A stretch of DNA of 5,730 bases from Faecousia sp. (GCA_029258495.1 JARHYV010000269.1:1-5730); one strand, 5' to 3'. Counted from the first letter of the stretch, positions 1 through 5,605 are shown. The notes: generated from the sequence alone by a model not told the origin. Program-made: numbers and translations.

Positions 1-23
1 GTGCAGTTCACAATGAACTGCAC
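1..23. repeat. Perfect 10-bp inverted repeat with 3-base loop
   Basis: Bases 1-10 (GTGCAGTTCA) are the exact reverse complement of 14-23 (TGAACTGCAC), separated by CAA. As RNA this gives a tight 10-bp hairpin. No T-run can be seen on the minus-strand side, because the sequence ends there, so I cannot tell whether it terminates the acetyltransferase operon, is an operator, or lies inside a coding frame. Confidence 0.6.
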
Positions 24-90
24 CGCATTTTATATCCTCTTGAACGATGTCTGAAACAGCTTCAGGCAGCCCACATGCATGCAGCTGCAT
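1..90 (-). CDS. Unrecognised open frame, running off the left edge
   Basis: Starting from an ATG at 90, this frame stays open for 30 codons to the window edge. The peptide begins MQLHACGLPEAV and ends GAVHCELH, with three Cys and three His. I do not recognise a family. It lies just past the end of the interrupted acetyltransferase (TGA at 98-100). Only a weak purine-rich stretch (TGAAAG) precedes the start, and an in-frame stop lies five codons upstream of it, so it is not an extension of the upstream gene in this frame. The last codons coincide with a perfect inverted repeat. It could be the beginning of a sixth operon gene or simply chance; too little is visible to decide. Confidence 0.25.
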   Translation of the reverse strand, partial: MQLHACGLPEAVSDIVQEDIKCGAVHCELH

Positions 91-97
91 AATAACA

Positions 98-628
98 TCA
101 GACTTTCAGCTGCGATTGTACAGTGATCTGCCGCTGTTTCTTCTGTGTAGGTACAAATTCAAATATCACAGAATTCTGCCATCGCTCCTCGTTTCCTTCG
201 TCAAGGGCAACGATCGTGCCTCCCATTTTCTCCTAAAAGGCTATGGCATTTCGATTATCAGGCTGACAATGACAGCGAAATCTCTTGATCCCCTGCCCCA
301 GACAATACCTGCCCAAAAATTCAAATGTCTGTCTTCCAATACCATGTTTCTGCACCTTGGGCAGTAAATACAGCGATTGCAGCAGACCCGGTTCGCCGTG
401 ACGCAGGATCAGATACCCTACCTTTTCTCCCTTAACTGAAATAAACCAATTCCGATATGACGGATTCCGAAGACGCAGGAGGTCTTTTTCTCGATGCCAC
501 ACAAAATCGAACCGGTCGATCATCTCATCTGGATAAATCCCACGGTAAGTGGATGCCCAAGCCTTCTGCCGAAGGCTGCCGAGTTCGGATACTTCCGATT
601 CCTGAACCGGAACAAATTCGGCTTTCAT
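98..628 (-). pseudogene. GNAT acetyltransferase interrupted by an in-frame TAG
   Basis: This is a GCN5-related N-acetyltransferase, a family that transfers an acetyl group from acetyl-CoA to an amine. The start is ATG at 628, with an AAAGG motif 10 bases upstream. Visible landmarks are the N-terminal segment ASTYRGIYPDEMID (residues 26-39), the beta-strand GYLIL (71-75), and the acetyl-CoA pyrophosphate loop QKHGIG (93-98). After residue 131 (NRNAIAF) the frame meets TAG at 233-235. Translation in the same frame then resumes with EKMGGTIVALDEGN and continues for 44 codons to a TGA at 98-100. The family commonly reads NxxAxxFYEKxGG here, so the TAG sits exactly where Tyr is expected; TAT or TAC to TAG is a single-base change. 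With the stop read as an amino acid the protein would be 176 residues, a normal GNAT length. Truncated at 131 it loses the last helix-strand region. It is the last recognised gene of the operon, 29 bases after the preceding GNAT. The substrate is unknown. The most likely reading is a recent nonsense mutation; sequencing error or stop-codon readthrough are alternatives. Confidence 0.8.
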
Positions 629-657
629 AAAAATCTTGCCTTTCTTTCAGATAATAA

Positions 658-1098
658 TTACTCTTTTGCCATGACCATATACTCGCCCAGATTTTCTGTC
701 AGAATATCCGTTTTACGAAAACCCAATTTCTGATACAGAGCAATCGCACCGGCATTATTTATCTCCACATCCAATGCAAGCTTGCCGCTTTGATGGAACG
801 CACTCAGCACGGTTTTCAGCAGTTTCTCTCCAATTCCCTGTCTTCTGTTTTCATGTCTGACAATAATGTCTACAATGTACAGACAACCGCCAAAATACTT
901 TTTGCTGTTTGGATTGACGACTACATATCCAAGTACGGTGTCCCCATCCAGACAGACTACCGTATAAAGATTTTCAATGCAGTCTTCCAACATTTCTTCC
1001 GTAAACGGATCTTCATCTGTTTCTGCAGCAATCTCTACAATCTGCCTAAACTGGGTTTGCGTAATAGAGTGCATCGTAATTTTTCGATATTGAAACAT
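658..1098 (-). CDS. GNAT family N-acetyltransferase (RimI-like)
   Basis: This 146-residue protein is a single GNAT domain that would acetylate an amine using acetyl-CoA in the cytoplasm. The core is easy to read: beta-strand VLGYVVV (55-61), then VDIIV (76-80) leading into the acetyl-CoA pyrophosphate-binding loop RRQGIG (85-90) and the helix EKLLKTVL. The sequence LDVEINNAGAIALYQKLGF (109-127) carries the usual Asn and the catalytic-region Tyr of the family. The start ATG at 1098 has AAGAGG five bases upstream. The length is complete for a RimI-type domain, but nothing in the neighbourhood links it to S18 modification, so the rimI symbol is not justified. It lies 38 bases after the methyltransferase gene and 29 bases before the interrupted GNAT, consistent with one operon. 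The substrate could be a small molecule, a peptide or a protein N-terminus. Confidence 0.9.
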   Translation of the reverse strand: MFQYRKITMHSITQTQFRQIVEIAAETDEDPFTEEMLEDCIENLYTVVCLDGDTVLGYVVVNPNSKKYFGGCLYIVDIIVRHENRRQGIGEKLLKTVLSAFHQSGKLALDVEINNAGAIALYQKLGFRKTDILTENLGEYMVMAKE

Positions 1099-1136
1099 TT
1101 CTACCTCTTAAAATTTTTTCTAAAATTCGCTTTCAT

Positions 1137-1763
1137 TCACCTGTCTGACTTCGGGAGGATCAGCACACCGGCACAGTCAGAACAGGGTTCAAAGATCAGA
1201 TTGGAAAATACGGCTTTCAGCTCATCATATACAAAGTAGATTTCATCGTTATCCCATCCATCTCCCGCCTGCTTTCGGCAGGCATTCAACTCTTCCCTTG
1301 TCTGGAATGCAACATCTCCGATATAAATCGTCCCGCCATCGTTCAGCAGCGGAAGCAATTCTTTCAGAAATGCCGATTTGTCCTCATCAGAAAGATGGTG
1401 CAGAGAATAGGTTGCAATGATTGCGTCGTATCGCTGCCCTTTTAATGCATCCACAACTCCTGTACTGAAATCTCCCTGATAGAGATGTGCCTGGGGCATT
1501 TTCGCTTGGGCCAGATCAATCATTCTTTGAGAAAAATCCTGTCCATAAATGACACATCCCCGGTCATACAGCTTGGTAGTAAGGGTGCCTGTCCCGAAGC
1601 CAATGTCCAGGACTGTCTTTCCGTTCCCGGATAAAACCCCATTATAAATACGATTCAAAACCTTCCGATACCCAGCAAAGGGATAGGTTCCACTTTCGTC
1701 TGAAAGGCCGACGCTCTTGTCATATCCGTCTGCCCATAGATTAAATCCCGTAGCATTCAGCAT
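1137..1763 (-). CDS. Class I SAM-dependent methyltransferase
   Basis: A 208-residue Rossmann-fold methyltransferase that would move a methyl group from S-adenosylmethionine to an unidentified, probably small, acceptor. From ATG 1763, motif I is VLDIGFGTG (about residues 51-59), the glycine-rich SAM loop. QDFSQRMIDLA (about 75-85) is the strand-2 acidic region that usually holds the ribose hydroxyls. GDF (about 97-99) is followed by DAIIATYSLHHLSDEDK (about 113-129), the motif IV/post-II region of UbiE- and Methyltransf_25-like enzymes. LLNDGGTIYIGDVAF is the typical strand 5. The C-terminal part (about 160-208) is less conserved and probably shapes the substrate site. I chose ATG 1763 rather than the upstream TTG at 1766 because GGAGG sits six bases before it. 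It lies 35 bases after one GNAT and 38 before another. Pairing of methyltransferase with acetyltransferases fits small-molecule modification, which is inference. Confidence 0.9.
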   Translation of the reverse strand: MLNATGFNLWADGYDKSVGLSDESGTYPFAGYRKVLNRIYNGVLSGNGKTVLDIGFGTGTLTTKLYDRGCVIYGQDFSQRMIDLAQAKMPQAHLYQGDFSTGVVDALKGQRYDAIIATYSLHHLSDEDKSAFLKELLPLLNDGGTIYIGDVAFQTREELNACRKQAGDGWDNDEIYFVYDELKAVFSNLIFEPCSDCAGVLILPKSDR

Positions 1764-1798
1764 CAAAATCCTCCAAAATCTCTATAAACACCATAATC

Positions 1799-2371
1799 TT
1801 ATATTTTACGCACAAATGTCAGGCTGTCATATTTTCTCCCACGGACTTCGCATTCGTCGATCACCCTGTCACATTCCTGAAAGCCAAGCTTTTCAGCCAC
1901 GTGGATCATGCGGGTATTTCCAGACCATGTCTGTGTGTAGATTTCTTTGCATCCGTGATCTGCATAATACCGAATGAACGCACGAAGGGCATTGGTTCCC
2001 GCATGCTGACCCCATATCGTGGATTCACCGATGACAATACCAATCGTCCGATGCGCCTTTTGTCCGTCTTGCGCCTGTTTTGCACTGATCCACTCGTAGT
2101 TTTCGTCGGTCAGATAGGAACTGACCCATCCAATGTGCCGGCCCGCAGATTCGATCTCGAACTTCCATCGAACCGCATCTTCAGGCATGTTCCCCAGAGA
2201 TTCATAGTACGCCGTCCATTTTTCTCGCTCAGCATCCGCATCTGATTTTTCCGTTTCCCAAGGAGCATCCCAATCCATCCATTCCGTTTCCGTGGTAAAC
2301 CAGCGCACATAGTCGGCAATGTCGGATTCTTTCATATCCCGAAGGACGATATTTTCAAATGGAATTTCCAT
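1799..2371 (-). CDS. GNAT family N-acetyltransferase (RimJ/RimL-like)
   Basis: A 190-residue GNAT of the longer RimJ/RimL or aminoglycoside-6'-acetyltransferase-like type. It begins MEIPFENIVLRDMKESD, the usual first strand and helix of this group, followed by a Trp-rich stretch (residues 24-38: WFTTETEWMDWDAPW) that probably lines the acceptor pocket. GIVIGESTIW (111-120) leads into the acetyl-CoA loop GQHAGTNAL (121-129). The common form is WGKGYGTEAL; here His replaces the first loop glycine while the second (G125) is kept. GNTRMIHVAEKLGF (151-164) is the typical motif B helix. The frame extends upstream to 2467, but ATG 2371 is chosen because the homologous part begins there and AAAGGAG lies nine bases before it. 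The start overlaps the end of the NTF2-like gene by 17 bases, so translation is probably coupled. The substrate is unknown; drug acetylation is possible but not shown. Confidence 0.9.
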   Translation of the reverse strand: MEIPFENIVLRDMKESDIADYVRWFTTETEWMDWDAPWETEKSDADAEREKWTAYYESLGNMPEDAVRWKFEIESAGRHIGWVSSYLTDENYEWISAKQAQDGQKAHRTIGIVIGESTIWGQHAGTNALRAFIRYYADHGCKEIYTQTWSGNTRMIHVAEKLGFQECDRVIDECEVRGRKYDSLTFVRKI

Positions 2372-2750
2372 CCTCTTTTTCTCCTTTGATTGGTGTTCCA
2401 ATCCGCTTTTCCTTCCGCCATTGAGGTACTTCTCCATCGTCGCCCCAGTATTCATCGATGGATGCAATCTTGTCCTCTATCAGGCGAATAAAGGATGTAC
2501 AGTGACAAGAAATTTCCCCGTCAAGACTCTGAACATGAGTCGCAGCAACGATCAACTCCCCAGACTCCACCACCTGCTCAATCTGACCTGTCCATTCACC
2601 GGGATATTCACAGTTTGCTCGGATGTATTCTTCTACGGTAAAATGCTCATTGGTATTGTGCCAGTTTACATAAGCATCCGACCAAAAGAAGGTTCGGATC
2701 AAATCGGCATCCTGCCGTAAGACCGCTGAAACAAAAGCATCGATATCCAC
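2355..2750 (-). CDS. NTF2/SnoaL-like family protein
   Basis: A 131-residue protein (from GTG 2750) of the nuclear transport factor 2-like cone fold, a scaffold used both by small enzymes and by non-catalytic ligand-binding proteins. The N-terminal helix FVSAVLRQDADLIRTFF (6-22), the segment AYVNWHNTNEHFTVEEYI (26-43), and the terminal strands SFIRLIEDKIASIDEYWGDD (86-105) are typical. The YWGDDGEVPQWR ending is characteristic of a SnoaL-like subgroup in Clostridia, from memory rather than a search. The conserved Trp/His/Asn cluster (W30, H31, N32) may form the pocket. It is the first gene of the accessory operon, some 40 bases from the predicted transcription start. The start is uncertain: ATG 2756 lies only one base from GGGAGG, whereas GTG 2750 is seven bases from it, so GTG is preferred. 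The last codons contain the ribosome binding site of the following GNAT. No catalytic role can be assigned. Confidence 0.82.
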   Translation of the reverse strand: MDIDAFVSAVLRQDADLIRTFFWSDAYVNWHNTNEHFTVEEYIRANCEYPGEWTGQIEQVVESGELIVAATHVQSLDGEISCHCTSFIRLIEDKIASIDEYWGDDGEVPQWRKEKRIGTPIKGEKEDGNSI

Positions 2751-2757
2751 ACGCATT

Positions 2758-2763
2758 CCTCCC
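2758..2763 (-). promoter_or_regulatory. Shine-Dalgarno that favours a GTG start for the NTF2-like gene
   Basis: On the coding strand the sequence reads GGGAGGAATGCGTGTGGAT. The GGGAGG is one base before the ATG (2756) but seven bases before the in-frame GTG (2750). Normal spacing therefore supports GTG as the initiator, although ATG cannot be excluded. Confidence 0.6.
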
Positions 2764-2795
2764 TGTTTCCCCTTTGATTTCACTGAATTACGTCT

Positions 2796-2824
2796 ATCAT
2801 AGCATCGTGCATCAGGCGCGTCAA
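2796..2824 (-). promoter_or_regulatory. Strong sigma-A-type promoter of the accessory operon
   Basis: On the minus strand the -35 box is TTGACG (2819-2824, five of six consensus) and the -10 box is TATGAT (2796-2801, five of six), with a 17-base spacer ending in TGC, which makes an extended -10. Transcription should begin near 2789, giving an untranslated leader of about 40 bases before the NTF2-like gene. It sits between the pnp terminator and the first accessory gene, so this operon has its own start signal. I see no clear operator repeat around it. Confidence 0.85.
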
Positions 2825-2853
2825 GTCATACCGTAAGAGGACCCATTCATGAC

Positions 2854-2889
2854 AAAAAAGAGGCTGTTCTTGACCGAACAGCCTCTTTT
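2854..2889 (-). terminator. Intrinsic terminator after pnp
   Basis: On the minus strand AAAAGAGGCTGTTC pairs perfectly with GAACAGCCTCTTTT (14 bp) around a six-base loop GGTCAA, followed by a run of T through 2854. It begins 9 bases past the pnp stop codon. The flanking A and T runs make it nearly symmetrical, but no plus-strand gene needs it. Confidence 0.95.
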
Positions 2890-2898
2890 GATTGGTTA

Positions 2899-5025
2899 TT
2901 ACTTACCTTCGCCAGCCATTTCCTTCAGCGCATCACGACGGCTGAAGTTTGCACGGCCCTTCTCGTCAAAGCCCATGAACTTGACCCAAGTCATATCACC
3001 CAGGTTCAGAACATCCTCGACCTTTTCAACACGGCGGTTCTCCAGCTTAGAGATGTGAACCATGCCGTCATGACCGGGAGCGATTTCAACGAAAGCACCG
3101 ATAGGCAGGATGCGGACGACTTTACCGTAGTACAGCTTGCCAACCTCGGGGACAAAGCAGATATCATCAACCATCTTCTTTGCAGCATAAGCCGCAGCAG
3201 AGTCAACAGCGGAAATGAAGACGGAACCGTCATCATCGATATCCACCTTAGCGCCGGTTTCTGCACAGATCTTCTGGATGGTCTTGCCGCCGGAGCCGAT
3301 GACCTCACGGATCTTGTCCACAGGGATCTTCAGAGAGAGCATCTTCGGTGCAAACTCAGAAACCTCTGCACGGGGCTCAGCAATGCAGGGCAGCATTACT
3401 TCGTTCAGGATCTCCAGACGAGCCTTGCGGCAGCGCTCCAGAGCATCGGCAATGATCTCCATGGTCAAGCCCTTGTTCTTCAGATCCATCTGGATCGCGG
3501 TAACACCTTCAGTGGTACCGGCAACCTTGAAGTCCATTTCGCCGTGGAAGTCCTCAACGCCCTGAATATCGGTGAAGGTTCTCCACTCGCCGGTTTCCTG
3601 ATCGGAGATCAGACCGCAGGAGATACCTGCAACCGGACGCTTGATGGGAACACCGGCATCCATCAGAGCCAGAGTAGAGCCGCAGATGGAACCCTGAGAG
3701 GTAGAACCGTTGGAGGACAGCACTTCGCTGACCACGCGGATCGCATAGGGGAACTCCTCCACAGAGGGGATCACAGGCAGCAGAGCCTTTTCAGCCAGAG
3801 CGCCGTGGCCGATCTCACGACGGGAGGTGGAGCGTGCTGCACGAGCCTCACCGGTGGAGAAAGAGGGGAAATTATAGTGGTGGATATAGCGCTTGCTCTC
3901 CTCAGGATAAATGGTATCCAGCTTCTGAGCAGCGGACAATGTGTTCAGTGTGCAGATGGACAGAACCTGAGTCTGACCACGGGAGAACAGACCGGAACCA
4001 TGGACTCTGGGCAGCAGACCAACCTCGGCATCCAGAGGACGGATCTCATCCATACCGCGGCCGTCTACACGCTTACCCTGCAGCAGCCACTTCTTGACGA
4101 CCTTCTTCTGCATCTTGTACAGACAGACCTCGATATGTGTTTCGAAGTCCTCGTACTTCTCGCCGAACTTCTCAGCAAAGTCCAGACGCGCAGCAGTCAG
4201 ACGCTCCTCACGGACATTCTTGTCATCGGTGTCCAGAGCATGCTCGATCTGGCCCAGACCGTACTCCATCAGATCATCCAGCAGCTCGTGGTTGACAGCA
4301 GCCTTCTCAAAGGTGAACTTGGGCTTGCCAATCTCTGCAACGATGCCGTTGATGAACTTGACGATCTCCATGTTGGTTTCGTGAGCCACACGAATGCACT
4401 CGTAGACGATGTTCTCGGGAGCCTCGTTTGCCTCCGTTTCGATCATAACGACCTTCTCAAAGGTGGATGCGATGCAAACAAAGCACTCGCAGGCCTCACG
4501 CTGTTCAGCAGAGGGGTTCACCACATATTCGCCGCCCACATATGCAACATTGGTGGTTGCAACAGGGCCGTTCCAAGGCACATCAGAGGATGCGATGGCA
4601 ATGGATGCGCCCAGAGATGCCACGACTTCAACAGGGTTTTCATAGTCATTTGCCAGCACTGTGCAGGTTACGACGGTGTCGTTACGCAGTTCCTCATCAA
4701 ACAGAGGACGCATGGGACGGTCGATGATCCGGCTGTTCAGGATGCCGCGCTCAGAGGGCTTGCCCTCACGACGGTTGAAGGAGCCGGGAATGCGGCCGAC
4801 TGCATACATTCTTTCCTCGAACTCAATGGTCAGGGGGAAGTAGTCGATACCGGCCTTGGGAATGGGGTTGCAGGTGCAGGTCACCAGAACGACGGTATCG
4901 CCGTAGCGGCAGATGCACTCTGCATTGGCAAGCTCAGCAACCTTACCGGTTTCCACGGTAAAAGGACGGCCGCCGATTTCCATCTCATACACACGATGAT
5001 TGGGATAATTCTTACGAGTAATCAT
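2899..5025 (-). CDS. pnp: Polynucleotide phosphorylase (PNPase)
   Basis: PNPase is a homotrimeric 3'-to-5' exoribonuclease that uses phosphate to release nucleoside diphosphates, and can add 3' tails in reverse. It acts in mRNA decay in the cytoplasm. The 708-residue product has the full family length. It has a first RNase PH core (about 1-220, with SFNRREGKPSERG at 82-94), a helical linker (about 235-310), a second, catalytic RNase PH core (about 315-550), a KH domain (about 565-605, GXXG loop in VIGSGGK at 575-581) and an S1 domain (about 628-697). The phosphate-site motifs SRREIGHG (401-408) and SNGSTS (438-443) are present. D492 and D498 in EDFHGEMDFK match the metal-binding aspartates D486 and D492 of the E. 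coli enzyme. The start is ATG 5025 with AGGAGG seven bases upstream; the frame is open for 85 more codons upstream, but that stretch has no PNPase character and overlaps rpsO. It follows rpsO after 163 bases containing two hairpins. It has 17 cysteines, tolerable in an anaerobe. Confidence 0.98.
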   Translation of the reverse strand: MITRKNYPNHRVYEMEIGGRPFTVETGKVAELANAECICRYGDTVVLVTCTCNPIPKAGIDYFPLTIEFEERMYAVGRIPGSFNRREGKPSERGILNSRIIDRPMRPLFDEELRNDTVVTCTVLANDYENPVEVVASLGASIAIASSDVPWNGPVATTNVAYVGGEYVVNPSAEQREACECFVCIASTFEKVVMIETEANEAPENIVYECIRVAHETNMEIVKFINGIVAEIGKPKFTFEKAAVNHELLDDLMEYGLGQIEHALDTDDKNVREERLTAARLDFAEKFGEKYEDFETHIEVCLYKMQKKVVKKWLLQGKRVDGRGMDEIRPLDAEVGLLPRVHGSGLFSRGQTQVLSICTLNTLSAAQKLDTIYPEESKRYIHHYNFPSFSTGEARAARSTSRREIGHGALAEKALLPVIPSVEEFPYAIRVVSEVLSSNGSTSQGSICGSTLALMDAGVPIKRPVAGISCGLISDQETGEWRTFTDIQGVEDFHGEMDFKVAGTTEGVTAIQMDLKNKGLTMEIIADALERCRKARLEILNEVMLPCIAEPRAEVSEFAPKMLSLKIPVDKIREVIGSGGKTIQKICAETGAKVDIDDDGSVFISAVDSAAAYAAKKMVDDICFVPEVGKLYYGKVVRILPIGAFVEIAPGHDGMVHISKLENRRVEKVEDVLNLGDMTWVKFMGFDEKGRANFSRRDALKEMAGEGK

Positions 5026-5032
5026 TGGTTTA

Positions 5033-5038
5033 CCTCCT
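5033..5038 (-). promoter_or_regulatory. pnp Shine-Dalgarno
   Basis: A consensus AGGAGG lies seven bases before ATG 5025. It fixes the pnp start and rules out the long in-frame upstream extension toward 5280. It lies just outside the large leader stem-loop, so folding or processing of that stem could change ribosome access. Confidence 0.88.
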
Positions 5039-5058
5039 AGTAAAATGAAATTGTTTCC

Positions 5059-5125
5059 GGGAGGTTTAGCACTTGAAACGACTGCCGAAATCTCAGCAAC
5101 CCTTTCAACTGCTAAAGGAGCTCCC
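5059..5125 (-). promoter_or_regulatory. Long nested stem-loop in the pnp leader
   Basis: In the transcript, four helices nest in register: GGGAG (5121-5125) with CTCCC (5059-5063), TTTAGCA (5110-5116) with TGCTAAA (5065-5071), TTGAAA (5103-5108) with TTTCAA (5073-5078), and TGCTGA (5093-5098) with TCGGCA (5083-5088), closed by a four-base loop. That is 24 pairs including one G-U, interrupted by a small bulge region, a single mismatch and an asymmetric internal loop. The E. coli pnp leader contains a comparable long stem that RNase III cuts, after which PNPase represses its own mRNA. A similar role here is inferred from position and shape, not demonstrated. Confidence 0.7.
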
Positions 5126-5151
5126 GATATTGTGGTCAAAATAGATGCGCG

Positions 5152-5178
5152 AAAAGGGCGACGAGATCCGCCGCCCTT
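5152..5178 (-). terminator. Terminator-like hairpin between rpsO and pnp
   Basis: On the minus strand AAGGGCGGC pairs with GTCGCCCTT (nine pairs, one G-U) around a seven-base loop, followed by only four T (CCCTTTTCGCG). It starts 10 bases past the rpsO stop. The short T-run suggests partial termination, which would give more rpsO than pnp mRNA, or a hairpin that protects the rpsO 3' end. No separate pnp promoter is obvious downstream, so some readthrough is expected. Confidence 0.75.
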
Positions 5179-5188
5179 CTGAAAGATC

Positions 5189-5455
5189 TTACTTACGGAT
5201 ACCCAGCTTAGCGATGATCGCACGGTAACGATTGATGTCCTTGCGTGCCAAGTAGTCCAGCAGGTTGCGGCGCTTACCAACCATCATCAGCAGGCCACGA
5301 CGAGAGTGGTTGTCGTGCTTATGCACACGCAGATGATCGGTCAGCTCGTTGATACGAGCGGTCAGGATCGCGATCTGAACCTCGGGAGAACCGGTATCGC
5401 CCTCATGAGTAGCGTTGTCCAGGATAACCTGAGTCTTTTTTTCCTTCAGAATCAT
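5189..5455 (-). CDS. rpsO: 30S ribosomal protein S15
   Basis: S15 is a primary binder of 16S rRNA that nucleates the central domain (platform) of the small subunit. The product has 88 residues, the normal family length. The rRNA-contact segment THEGDTGSPEVQ (16-27) and the helix HLRVHKHDNHSRRGLL (41-56) are intact, with H41, D48 and S51 matching the conserved His42, Asp49 and Ser52 of E. coli S15. The C-terminal RRNLLDYLARKD is also typical. The start is ATG 5455 with AGGTGG eight bases upstream; an in-frame GTG four codons earlier overlaps that Shine-Dalgarno and is rejected. It has its own promoter after ribF and is followed by pnp on the same strand. S15 commonly represses its own translation by binding the mRNA leader. 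Confidence 0.98.
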   Translation of the reverse strand: MILKEKKTQVILDNATHEGDTGSPEVQIAILTARINELTDHLRVHKHDNHSRRGLLMMVGKRRNLLDYLARKDINRYRAIIAKLGIRK

Positions 5456-5570
5456 TGTGATTTCCACCTTTCAAAATATTACCCGGAAGCTAAGTAGGGG
5501 TCAGTGGAATACCGAAACGGTCTTTTCCCACAACTGAGCAACGGGCGTCAAAACGCCGGATGAAACCAGC
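5456..5570 (-). promoter_or_regulatory. Structured rpsO leader, candidate S15 autoregulatory RNA
   Basis: About 115 bases separate the predicted transcription start (near 5570) from the rpsO ATG, long for a simple leader. In transcript order there is a hairpin GGCGT-TTTG-ACGCC (5544-5557). A second, composite hairpin has outer stem GTGGGA (5526-5531) with TTCCAC (5504-5509) and inner ACCG-TTT-CGGT (5511-5521). An unpaired-looking stretch follows, then AAAGGTGG and the ATG. Several unrelated S15-binding leaders are known in bacteria. I could not match this one to a named class, so the regulatory role is inference. Confidence 0.5.
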
Positions 5571-5576
5571 TTGAAT

Positions 5577-5605
5577 ATGATATCACGCTTTTTCATAAAA
5601 GTAAA
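5577..5605 (-). promoter_or_regulatory. rpsO-pnp promoter
   Basis: On the minus strand the -35 box is TTTACT (5600-5605, four of six consensus) and the -10 box is TATCAT (5577-5582, five of six), separated by exactly 17 bases. It lies immediately after the ribF stop codon (5615-5617). No terminator fits in the nine bases between them, so readthrough from ribF may add to rpsO transcription. Confidence 0.75.

Noticed and set aside
30..98. 22-codon minus-strand frame starting in the TGATG overlap after the interrupted GNAT
   Set aside because: It is short, lacks a convincing Shine-Dalgarno and has no recognisable features; the alternative frame from 90 is more protein-like, though also weak.
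47..367. 106-codon plus-strand frame at the left edge
   Set aside because: It is antisense to the interrupted GNAT, and its sequence has no recognisable domain or ribosome site.
1099..1136. A/T-rich repeat between methyltransferase and GNAT as a terminator
   Set aside because: The A and T runs pair only weakly, with no G+C stem, and the downstream gene has its ribosome site immediately after, as expected inside an operon.
790..1239. 149-codon plus-strand frame
   Set aside because: It covers the antisense of two genes with clear GNAT and methyltransferase motifs and looks like low-complexity shadow translation.
2372..2467. 32-residue upstream extension of the RimJ/RimL-like GNAT
   Set aside because: It would overlap the NTF2-like gene by over 110 bases, has no GNAT character, and ATG 2371 has its own ribosome site.
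98..2750. Integron-like gene cassette array or mobile element
   Set aside because: The intergenic gaps are too short and dissimilar to hold attC-like sites or shared repeats, and no integrase or transposase is present.
3055..5040. 661-codon open frame on the plus strand opposite pnp
   Set aside because: It lies entirely antisense to an unmistakable pnp, has no family resemblance, and is explained by the codon bias of pnp leaving few stops on the opposite strand.
5026..5280. 85-residue N-terminal extension of the pnp frame into rpsO
   Set aside because: It has no PNPase similarity, overlaps rpsO and both hairpins, and ATG 5025 has a consensus Shine-Dalgarno and the family's normal N-terminus.
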